Below, piece after piece: positions 57,038 through 64,000 of a stretch of 64,000 nucleotides of DNA; positions within the stretch are counted from its first letter, which is position 1, and each line of letters opens with the position of its first letter. Source of the DNA: Streptococcus cristatus. GTDB taxonomy: Bacteria; Bacillota; Bacilli; Lactobacillales; Streptococcaceae. The position numbers and the translations under genes are program-made. Location: NCBI RefSeq assembly GCF_008369405.1, contig NZ_VSJJ01000006.1, positions 62,001 to 126,000 on the forward strand. The letters are read 5' to 3'. The notes under the pieces are model-generated. The model saw only the letters and a program-made list of their open reading frames with translations, was not told the origin of the DNA and did no database searches.

Positions 57038-58282
57038 ATGAAGAAAAACATTTTATTCATTTCGCCGACTGGAACCTTGGATAATGGGGCAGAGATTTCT
57101 ATTTTCCATCTGATGAAGTATTTGGTTCAAGATGGCTATCACGTTATCAATGCGATACCAGATTATCATGTCCAAGTCCAGCAAGACTATATTTCTACTC
57201 TTGCAAAAGAAGGAATTAGAACCATTGCTCTGCCATCTGTCAAATGGTGGTGGGAGGCTGCACCAGGTGGTCTTCCTGGAACTCATGAAGAGAGGGTAAA
57301 CTCTTACCAAGAAAATATTGCTGCGCTGAGAAAGTTAATGGTAGATAGCCATATTGACTTGGTCATTACAAATACAGTTAATATGTTTCAAGGAGCAGTA
57401 GCAGCAGCTTGTGAAAATATTCCGCATTTCTGGCTGATTCATGAATTTCCCGAAGGAGAATTTGGTTATTATAAAGAGAAAATTGATTTTGTAGATGAAT
57501 ATTCTAAGGAGATTTTTGCGGTGACAGGTTCTCTGCAAAAAAGACTAGCCCAGCTTCTCCCTCATAGAAAAATTCGTTCCTTTGCCCCTTTTACCGAGAT
57601 CAAAGCTGAAAAGGAGCAAAAACTTGCTGGAAATGAGTGTCGTATCCTGTCAGTTGGTCGTCTGACAGAGAGAAAAAATCAACTAGAACTCCTTCAAGCT
57701 TATACAAAACTCTCTCAGCCAAGACCGGAACTAGTCTTTATTGGGGCTTGGGACAATGAATATAAGAATAAGTGTGACTCCTATATAGATGAACATCAGT
57801 TAGAAAATATCCAGTTTTTAGGATATCGTGATAATCCTTGGGCTGAGGCAACAACAGCCGATGTGGCAGTTTTTCCATCCGCTATGGAGACCTTTGGCCT
57901 AGTCTACATAGAATCCATTATGAATGGCTTACCAACCATTCTATCAGATAATCCAGGCCACCTGTCAGCCTATGAAATGTTCGAGGAAGGCCAACTCTAT
58001 CCTACGGGAAATGTAGATGAATTAACAAATCAAATCCAGCAATGTTTAGAAAATTTCGAATACTTGAAGAAGCGCTCTTTAGATAACGTAGAAAGAGTAA
58101 AGAATCTTTACAAGGTTTCCAGTGTTTATCATGACATCTTAGAGGTAATCGCTCAGTCTGACACTACTAGTGGACATTCTTTACGACATATAAAATTTTT
58201 ATTTGAACCGCGTCCTTCCCTTTCGCCAATAAGTGCTCTCTTGAACAAAGTAAAGAAAAAAATAAGTTGTTTTAAAAGTTAA
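57038..58282 (+). CDS. GT4 glycosyltransferase
   Basis: 414 residues. Retaining GT-B fold: LFISPTGTLDNGAEISIFHL at the start, VGRLTERKNQLELLQAY at the donor domain, and the EX7E segment SAMETFGLVYIESIMNGLP (about 277-295). The first gap with NGAE suggests a rhamnose or hexose donor, but the sugar is open. It is the last gene of the variable block; a terminator follows. Confidence 0.87.
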   Translation: MKKNILFISPTGTLDNGAEISIFHLMKYLVQDGYHVINAIPDYHVQVQQDYISTLAKEGIRTIALPSVKWWWEAAPGGLPGTHEERVNSYQENIAALRKLMVDSHIDLVITNTVNMFQGAVAAACENIPHFWLIHEFPEGEFGYYKEKIDFVDEYSKEIFAVTGSLQKRLAQLLPHRKIRSFAPFTEIKAEKEQKLAGNECRILSVGRLTERKNQLELLQAYTKLSQPRPELVFIGAWDNEYKNKCDSYIDEHQLENIQFLGYRDNPWAEATTADVAVFPSAMETFGLVYIESIMNGLPTILSDNPGHLSAYEMFEEGQLYPTGNVDELTNQIQQCLENFEYLKKRSLDNVERVKNLYKVSSVYHDILEVIAQSDTTSGHSLRHIKFLFEPRPSLSPISALLNKVKKKISCFKS

Positions 58283-58323
58283 AGAATGTTTTTAAGTGGT
58301 AGTAGCCTACTACGGATGCTAGG

Positions 58324-58382
58324 AAAGTCGAATCAAACAATAATTTTGCTTAGGCGATATTATGATTTGTTCGACTTTTTTC
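58324..58382 (+). terminator. Terminator of the variable polysaccharide block
   Basis: AAAGTCGAA (58324-58332) pairs with TTCGACTTTTTT (58370-58381), with partial pairing inside. It separates the variable genes from the rgp core. Confidence 0.7.
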
Positions 58383-58409
58383 TCTGTAGCCCACAAATCA
58401 CCAATAAAA

Positions 58410-58418
58410 TGATATAAT
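58410..58418 (+). promoter_or_regulatory. Promoter of the rgpA-F core
   Basis: TGATATAAT, TATAAT 58413-58418; weak -35. It is 35 bases before rgpA, with AGAGGAAAA as ribosome binding site. Confidence 0.6.
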
Positions 58419-58453
58419 AGACTAGATTGTAAATCTTTGAATAGAGGAAAAGC

Positions 58454-59602
58454 ATGAGACATGTCTTCATCATCGGAAGTCGCGGGCTTCCTGCTAAATA
58501 TGGCGGATTTGAAACCTTTGTTGAAAAATTAGTAGAAAATAAGGTTTCTTCCCAAATCCAGTATCATGTAGCTTGTTTGTCGGATGATGAAGCTTTTCAT
58601 CATTTTGATTACAAGGGAGTGGATTGCTTCACCGTTAAGGCTCCTCAGTTGGGGCCGGCTCGGGTGATTGCTTATGATATGATGGCTATCAATTATTCTC
58701 TAAAGCTAGTGCAAGAGCAGCAGATTGAGCGTCCAATTTTTTATATTTTAGGCAATACGATTGGAGCCTTTGTGGCGCCTTTTGCACATAAAATTCATAA
58801 AGTGGGCGGGACTTTCTTTATCAATCCAGATGGTCTGGAATGGAAGCGGGCCAAGTGGCCTAAGCCAGTTCAAGCCTATCTTAAATATTCTGAGAGGGTT
58901 ATGACCAAGTATGCTGATCTGGTCATTGCGGACAACCAAGGCATTGAAAGCTATATAAAACAGTCCTATCCTTGGTCTAAGACGGCTTTCATTGCTTATG
59001 GGACAGACCTCCAGCTATCTTCTCTTGACTCTCAGGATGCTCGCGTGCGTGATTTTTTTGAGAAATGGCAGAGCAGAGAAAAGGAATATTATTTGATTGT
59101 TGGACGTTTTGTGCCAGAAAACAACTACGAGACCATCATTCGGGAATTTATAAAATCCAAAACCCAACGTTACTTGCTAATTATCTGCAATCATGAGGGA
59201 AATCCTTATTATGAAGAGCTTAAGCAAAAAACGGGTTTTGATAAGGATTCTCGGATTAAGTTTGTTGGGACAGTCTATGATCAGGAATTACTCAAATACA
59301 TCCGCAATCAAGCCTTTGCCTATTTGCATGGTCACGAAGTCGGTGGAACTAATCCCGGGCTTCTGGAAGCACTGGCTCAGACAGATGCCAATCTGGTTTT
59401 GGATGTGGACTTCAACCATCAAGTAGCCCAAGAAACAGCTTTGTATTGGCAAAAAGAGAAGGGGCAGTTGGCTCAGCTGATTGACAGAGTAGATGGTCAA
59501 ATTGACTTTTCTGAGCTCGGTCAGGCAGCCAAAGAAAATATGAAAGAAAACTACACCTGGGGAAAAATTGTGGGTGAATACGAGGAGCTATTTTTATCAT
59601 GA
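58454..59602 (+). CDS. rgpA: Rhamnosyltransferase RgpA/GacB-like (GT4, DUF1972)
   Basis: 382 residues. VFIIGSRGLPAKYGGFETFVEKL (about 4-26, given by name) is the DUF1972 start seen in GacB/RgpA. The donor domain has VGRFVPENNYE and the HGHEVGGTNPGLLEALAQ acidic loop. In S. pyogenes GacB adds the first beta-1,4-rhamnose to GlcNAc-PP-undecaprenol. It is the first gene of the conserved rhamnan core and overlaps rgpB by ATGA. Confidence 0.9.
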   Translation: MRHVFIIGSRGLPAKYGGFETFVEKLVENKVSSQIQYHVACLSDDEAFHHFDYKGVDCFTVKAPQLGPARVIAYDMMAINYSLKLVQEQQIERPIFYILGNTIGAFVAPFAHKIHKVGGTFFINPDGLEWKRAKWPKPVQAYLKYSERVMTKYADLVIADNQGIESYIKQSYPWSKTAFIAYGTDLQLSSLDSQDARVRDFFEKWQSREKEYYLIVGRFVPENNYETIIREFIKSKTQRYLLIICNHEGNPYYEELKQKTGFDKDSRIKFVGTVYDQELLKYIRNQAFAYLHGHEVGGTNPGLLEALAQTDANLVLDVDFNHQVAQETALYWQKEKGQLAQLIDRVDGQIDFSELGQAAKENMKENYTWGKIVGEYEELFLS

Positions 59603-60534
59603 AAGTGACCATTCTTCTGTCGACCTATAATGGTGAGAAGTTTTTGGCAGAGCAGATTGAAAGTATTCAAGCTCAAACTTATAGGGACTGGCAGCTTTTG
59701 ATTCGAGATGACGGCTCTAGTGATGGGACGCGAGCGATTGTTGAGGATTTTTGCCGTCAAGATAGCCGGATTTTCTTTATCAATCCAGAAGAAGCTCAAA
59801 ATTTGGGTGTCATTAAGAGTTTTCATAGCTTGCTTAAATATCAGGATTCGGATGTTTACTTTTTTAGCGATCAGGATGATGTCTGGTTGCCAGATAAGTT
59901 GGCGATTCAGTTAGCAGCAGCAGAGAAATACGATGCTTCCTTACCTTTGTTGGTTTATATGGATTTAAAAGTAGTGGATCAGGACCTAAATGTTATTCAC
60001 GAAAGTATGATTCGGACGCAGTCTGACCATGCCAATACAGAATTGATTCAAGAATTGACGGAAAATACGGTGACAGGTGGCGTTTCGATGATTAACCGTG
60101 CTCTGGCTGATTTGTGGACAGGGCAGGAGGAGCACGAACTGCTCATGCACGATTGGTATCTGGGCTTGTTGGCTTCAGCTTTCGGACAGCTCGTTTATCT
60201 GGATCAGCCAGGTGAACTCTACCGCCAGCATTCGAATAATGTGTTAGGAGCCCGAACCTTACGCAAGCGAATGAAGAACTGGATTCATCCTAGCCGTCTA
60301 TTTGCTAAATATTGGAAATTGATAAAAGACAGTCAGACTCAGGCTCGCAACCTTCTCAGCCAGCCTCTGACAACTGAAAATAGAGAAATTATTGAAAATT
60401 TTGTGACAATCATGGAAGCTCCTTTTGCAGAGCGGCTGCGACGTATTCGAAAGTATGGCTACAGAAAAAATCGTGCCTTTCATACTTTAGTTTTCACGAC
60501 ACTCATTCTCACAAAATTTGCTTATAAGGAGTAA
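59599..60534 (+). CDS. rgpB: Rhamnosyltransferase RgpB/GacC-like (GT2)
   Basis: 311 residues. TILLSTYNGEKFLAEQIESI, RDDGSSDGT, SDQDDVWLPDKL and the HDWYLGLLAS acceptor motif are characteristic. It adds an alpha-1,3-rhamnose in backbone initiation after RgpA. Membrane-associated basic C-terminus. It ends 5 bases before rgpC. Confidence 0.9.
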   Translation: MKVTILLSTYNGEKFLAEQIESIQAQTYRDWQLLIRDDGSSDGTRAIVEDFCRQDSRIFFINPEEAQNLGVIKSFHSLLKYQDSDVYFFSDQDDVWLPDKLAIQLAAAEKYDASLPLLVYMDLKVVDQDLNVIHESMIRTQSDHANTELIQELTENTVTGGVSMINRALADLWTGQEEHELLMHDWYLGLLASAFGQLVYLDQPGELYRQHSNNVLGARTLRKRMKNWIHPSRLFAKYWKLIKDSQTQARNLLSQPLTTENREIIENFVTIMEAPFAERLRRIRKYGYRKNRAFHTLVFTTLILTKFAYKE

Positions 60535-60539
60535 TATGC

Positions 60540-61349
60540 ATGCTAGATTATTTTAGCCAAAAAAATTGGATTCTCTTGAGGGAACTGGTTAAAACAGATT
60601 TCAAATTGCGTTATCAAGGCAGTTTCATTGGGCATTTGTGGTCGATTTTAAAACCCTTAATGCTTTTTACCATTATGTATCTTGTTTTCGTTCGTTTCCT
60701 GCGTTTTGATGATGGAACGCCTCATTATGCAGTATCGCTTCTTCTAGGGATGGTGACGTGGAACTTTTTCTCGGAAGCGACCAATATGGGCATGATGTCC
60801 ATTGTTGCGCGAGGGGACTTACTGCGAAAACTGAATTTTTCTAAATCAATTATCGTTTTTTCAGCTATTACTGGTGCAGCGATTAACTATGCGATCAATT
60901 TGTTGGTTGTTGTTGTTTTTGCTCTGATTAATGGCGTATCAATCACCCTAGGGTGGCTAGTTATTATCCCGCTTTTTCTGGAATTAGTTTTGATTTCAGC
61001 TGGTTTTGCCTTTATGTTGGCGACACTTTTTGTTAAATATCGTGATATTGGACCCATTTGGGAAGTGGTTTTGCAGGCAGGCCTGTATGCGACACCGATT
61101 ATTTATTCACTGACTTATATCCTGAAGGGTGGGCATGTTTTAGTCGCTAAGCTGATGATGCTTAATCCAATGGCTCAGATTATTCAAGATCTTCGTCATT
61201 TTATTGTTTTCTCAGGCAGTACTCGAGGCTGGGACTTGATGGACTATTACTGGATTGCTCTGATTCCTTATTTATTGCCAGTAGTGATATTTGGGCTTGG
61301 ATATTATATCTTTAATAAAAATGCCAAGAGATTTGCGGAGATTTTATAA
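60540..61349 (+). CDS. rgpC: Rhamnan ABC exporter, permease RgpC/GacD-like
   Basis: 269 residues, ABC-2 type permease with about six helices. It starts with LRELVKTDFKLRYQGSFIGHLWSILKPL, the cytoplasmic coupling segment of the polysaccharide-export group (named only; about 11-38). It moves lipid-linked rhamnan outward together with RgpD. ATG overlap of one base with rgpD. Confidence 0.94.
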   Translation: MLDYFSQKNWILLRELVKTDFKLRYQGSFIGHLWSILKPLMLFTIMYLVFVRFLRFDDGTPHYAVSLLLGMVTWNFFSEATNMGMMSIVARGDLLRKLNFSKSIIVFSAITGAAINYAINLLVVVVFALINGVSITLGWLVIIPLFLELVLISAGFAFMLATLFVKYRDIGPIWEVVLQAGLYATPIIYSLTYILKGGHVLVAKLMMLNPMAQIIQDLRHFIVFSGSTRGWDLMDYYWIALIPYLLPVVIFGLGYYIFNKNAKRFAEIL

Positions 61350-62557
61350 TGTCAAATAATATTGCAGTAAAAGTTGACCATGTCAGTAAGTTTTTTAAAC
61401 TGCCAACAGAGTCAACACAAAGTTTAAGAACAAGCCTAGTTAACCGCTTTCGGGGAATCAAAGGTTACAAAGAGCAGAATGTTCTTAAGGATATTTCCTT
61501 TGAAGTGGAAAAGGGAGATTTTTACGGGATTGTTGGGCGAAATGGTTCGGGCAAATCAACCCTTTTGAAAATCATTTCAGAGATCTATATTCCCGAAAAG
61601 GGCACAGTGACCATTGATGGCAAGTTGGTTTCCTTTATCGAGCTGGGTGTCGGCTTCAATCCAGAGCTGACCGGCCGCGAAAATGTCTATATGAATGGTG
61701 CCATGCTGGGCTTTTCAACCGAAGAAGTAGACGCCATGTATGACGACATCGTTGAATTTGCTGAGCTGGGCGAGTTTATGAATCAAAAACTCAAAAATTA
61801 TTCTAGCGGAATGCAGGTTCGCTTGGCTTTCTCTGTGGCAATCAAGGCTCAAGGGGACATTCTGATTTTGGATGAGGTTCTAGCTGTTGGGGATGAAGCT
61901 TTTCAGCGCAAGTGTAATGATTATTTCATGGAACGGAAGCATTCGGGAAAGACAACTATTTTAGTAACTCACGACATGAATGCTGTTAAAAAGTATTGTA
62001 ATAAAGCTGTTTTGATTGAAAATGGTTTAGTCAAAGTTGTCGGAAATCCAGATGATGTAGCTAACCAATACAGTTTAGACAATGCAACTGACACCAAAGC
62101 CATGAACGAAGATTTTGTCGCTGAAACGGAATCTGTCGCAGTTTCTGATTTAGAGGTTCGTCTACTAAGCTCTCCCCAGACAGCACCAACTGAAGAAATT
62201 GAATTTGAGATTAGCTATCAAGTCAATCAGGATATGCCAACCTACATAGCCTTTTCACTGACTGATATTGATCGCACGATTTGGTTATATAATGATAATT
62301 CAATGGATAATTTGACAGAAGGAACAGGCAAGAAGACACTTAAATACAAATGTCATCTTTCCCAAATCAATCATGCAAAATTGAAATTGCAGGTTTCTGT
62401 GCGTGATGAAGAGAATCAGATTTTAGCCTTTGCAGATTCTAAGAATACTCCGGTCATTATTATCAGCCGACGGGATATTGAAGATGGCGATACCTCTGCA
62501 AAAGACTCAGCAACGGGATTGATTCAACGTAATGGGGTCTGGGAAATCTCTCAATAA
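61349..62557 (+). CDS. rgpD: Rhamnan ABC exporter, ATPase RgpD/GacE-like
   Basis: 402 residues. The nucleotide-binding domain has Walker A VGRNGSGKSTLL (about 69-80), signature NYSSGMQVRLAFS and Walker B ILILDEVLAVGD. A C-terminal beta domain (about 255-400) resembles Wzt-type carbohydrate-binding ends, which recognise the finished chain. This makes the exporter of the Wzm/Wzt class. It sits directly with rgpC. Confidence 0.94.
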   Translation: MSNNIAVKVDHVSKFFKLPTESTQSLRTSLVNRFRGIKGYKEQNVLKDISFEVEKGDFYGIVGRNGSGKSTLLKIISEIYIPEKGTVTIDGKLVSFIELGVGFNPELTGRENVYMNGAMLGFSTEEVDAMYDDIVEFAELGEFMNQKLKNYSSGMQVRLAFSVAIKAQGDILILDEVLAVGDEAFQRKCNDYFMERKHSGKTTILVTHDMNAVKKYCNKAVLIENGLVKVVGNPDDVANQYSLDNATDTKAMNEDFVAETESVAVSDLEVRLLSSPQTAPTEEIEFEISYQVNQDMPTYIAFSLTDIDRTIWLYNDNSMDNLTEGTGKKTLKYKCHLSQINHAKLKLQVSVRDEENQILAFADSKNTPVIIISRRDIEDGDTSAKDSATGLIQRNGVWEISQ

Positions 62558-62574
62558 AATGATAAGGTGTTTTC

Positions 62575-64000
62575 ATGGAACGAATATTACTTTATGTTCA
62601 TTTTAATAAATATAAGCGCGTGAGTAATCATGTCTTCTACCAATTAGAACAGCTCAAGCCCCTGTTTTCCAAAATCCTTTTTATTTCAAATAGTCATATC
62701 GAAGAAGCAACTAAGAAAAAGTTACAAGACGAATTTGGAATAAGCAATGTGTTGGAGCGGGACAATCAAGGCTATGATTTCGCGGCTTGGCGGGATGGAA
62801 TGAGCGCCGTAGGTTTTGAGGAACTCAAAAACTACGACTCTCTGACTTTGATGAATGATACTTGTTTTGGTCCACTCTGGGAGTTGGAGCCTATTTATAA
62901 GCGTTTTGAGGCGGATACTCAGGTTGATTTTTGGGGCATGACCAACTTTCGAAAAACAAAGTATTTTGAAGAACATCTGCAGAGCTATTTTGTTACCTTT
63001 AAGCAGCAGATATTGAGGGCAATTTCTTTTCAAGAATTTTGGACAAAAGTAAAAGATTTTACTGATGTTCAAGATGTGATTGACCACTACGAGACGAAAT
63101 TCACCCATTATTTTACAGAGGCAGGCTTTACCTATCAAGCTTTATTTGATACTCGTCTAGAAGAAGCAACAGATTTAATCCATCCAGATTTTACTTATTA
63201 TAAGCCTTTTACTATTCTTGAGAAAAAGGTTCCTTTTTTGAAAGTGAAAGCTATCAGTGGCAATCCTTTTTCTGCGAGGTATCTGCTGGAAGAAATCAAA
63301 GAGAGAACCTCTTATCCTGTTTCTTTAATTTCTGAGCATATATTTGAATATATTGGTCCAGATGTCCCCTACCTTTTGCAGGATAAGCAGCTTGCGAAAG
63401 ATGATAAGAATGACTCGCCAGAAAAGCCGGTAGCGCTTCATATTCATGTGACAGACCTTCAAGTCTTCGAGCAATTTAAAGAAAAATGGGAAGTTCTTCC
63501 TCTACAATACCAATTTGTGGTGACGACAGCTGACGAAGAAATCTTTGTTCAACTCCTAGAAACTATATCAGACCGCTATCAAGTTCTTTTAGGAAAAGAA
63601 GAAAGGCCTATGGAGGCGATGCTTGAACAGAGCGACTTATTACAGAAATTTGCTTTCGTTGGGCATATTTCTACTGCAATTTTAGTAGATGAAATGCATC
63701 AGCTTGATAATTGGATGCGTAGAGAACTGATGGAGATGATGTTTGAAAATGCCAATGCTAGTATTAAAGCATTGGAACGAGATGGTAAGCTTGGTCTCGT
63801 TATACCAGATCTTCCAAGTTTAGTCAGATATGGCTTGTTTGAGCAAAAAACATATCGGAAAGAAATGGCTGCAATTTGGCAGGAGCTCCATTGCCAGAAA
63901 ACTTTTGATTTTGAACAATATCCTGTTTTTACCAGGGTGTATGGAGGCTTTCTTTGGTTTAAGCCTTTTGCTCTGATTAGACTTTTTCAAAACGACTACC
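62575..64000 (+). CDS. rgpF: Rhamnan synthesis protein RgpF/GacF-like, 3'-truncated by the window edge
   Basis: 475 residues visible from ATG 62575 (AAGGTG ahead); the frame is still open at the end. The family usually has about 580 residues. The N-terminal part LLYVHFNKYKRVSNHVFYQL, RDNQGYDFAAWRDG and LMNDTCFGPLWELE is the RgpF domain that extends the rhamnan backbone. It is related to the middle part of the 977-residue protein at 52807. Its place after rgpD matches the gac order; an rgpE-type gene is not present between. Confidence 0.92.
   Translation, partial: MERILLYVHFNKYKRVSNHVFYQLEQLKPLFSKILFISNSHIEEATKKKLQDEFGISNVLERDNQGYDFAAWRDGMSAVGFEELKNYDSLTLMNDTCFGPLWELEPIYKRFEADTQVDFWGMTNFRKTKYFEEHLQSYFVTFKQQILRAISFQEFWTKVKDFTDVQDVIDHYETKFTHYFTEAGFTYQALFDTRLEEATDLIHPDFTYYKPFTILEKKVPFLKVKAISGNPFSARYLLEEIKERTSYPVSLISEHIFEYIGPDVPYLLQDKQLAKDDKNDSPEKPVALHIHVTDLQVFEQFKEKWEVLPLQYQFVVTTADEEIFVQLLETISDRYQVLLGKEERPMEAMLEQSDLLQKFAFVGHISTAILVDEMHQLDNWMRRELMEMMFENANASIKALERDGKLGLVIPDLPSLVRYGLFEQKTYRKEMAAIWQELHCQKTFDFEQYPVFTRVYGGFLWFKPFALIRLFQNDY

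Noticed and set aside
57623..57634. CTTGCTGGAAAT, a 12-base match to the second guide unit (29045-29056) inside a GT4 gene
   Set aside because: The PAM position on the matching strand reads TTT, not NGG, and the site lies in the middle of a gene; judged a chance match.

Overview
The window looks like a Streptococcus chromosome, probably of the oral sanguinis/gordonii/mitis type. The evidence is the gene content and order: rexB-rexA instead of addBA, the cdaA-cdaR-glmM operon beside murT-gatD, the rpmE2-DHH phosphoesterase-flavodoxin-chorismate mutase-crcB-crcB-rplS block, a type II-A CRISPR-Cas locus very close to that of S. pyogenes, and an rgp/gac-type rhamnan cluster. Promoters are mostly extended -10 (TGnTATAAT). 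Almost all DNA is coding, and no insertion sequence or prophage was seen. The species call is inference.

Layout. 0-1.3 kb: the end of an ECF-like sigma factor overlapping its probable anti-sigma partner. 1.3-9.7 kb: tuf, then the RexB/RexA helicase-nuclease. 9.8-12.6 kb: two GT4 glycolipid synthases and a small membrane protein. 12.6-15.4 kb: a threonine T-box, a small membrane gene flanked by direct repeats, and thrS. 15.4-18.5 kb: a signal-peptidase-like protein lacking both catalytic residues, then convergent murT-gatD and a LapA-like gene. 18.5-25.4 kb: c-di-AMP synthesis (cdaA, cdaR), glmM, obgE, rpmE2, a probable c-di-AMP phosphodiesterase, and flavodoxin. 25.5-28.7 kb: a stand-alone sufB followed by tandem repeats, chorismate mutase, a Fluc fluoride-channel pair, rplS and tRNA-Arg(CCU).

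28.8-36.7 kb holds a complete type II-A CRISPR-Cas system: tracrRNA on the minus strand, divergent cas9-cas1-cas2-csn2, and an array of 19 repeats and 18 spacers. The 260 bases between the tracrRNA and the cas9 promoter hold two CRISPR-repeat-like units in the tracrRNA direction. Upstream of one unit is a guide-like stretch whose last 12 bases match the cas9 transcription start and are followed there by an AGG PAM. This is the layout expected of a long-form tracrRNA acting as a natural single guide that makes Cas9 repress its own operon, as known in S. pyogenes. The second unit is an exact half-repeat that folds onto a degenerate second anti-repeat. A 33-codon ORF with a ribosome binding site lies in the cas9 leader directly behind the targeted site. 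This is the most interesting part of the window.

36.8-44.4 kb: a polar amino acid ABC transporter, a CDF cation exporter, pcrA, a NUDIX hydrolase and an O-acetylhomoserine sulfhydrylase. 44.4-64 kb: cell-wall polysaccharide genes, namely a GtrB-like glycosyltransferase with a membrane partner, rmlD, about 10 kb of variable flippase/glycosyltransferase genes (partly AT-rich), then the conserved rgpA-B-C-D-F core. The core has its own promoter, and rgpF runs off the end of the window.
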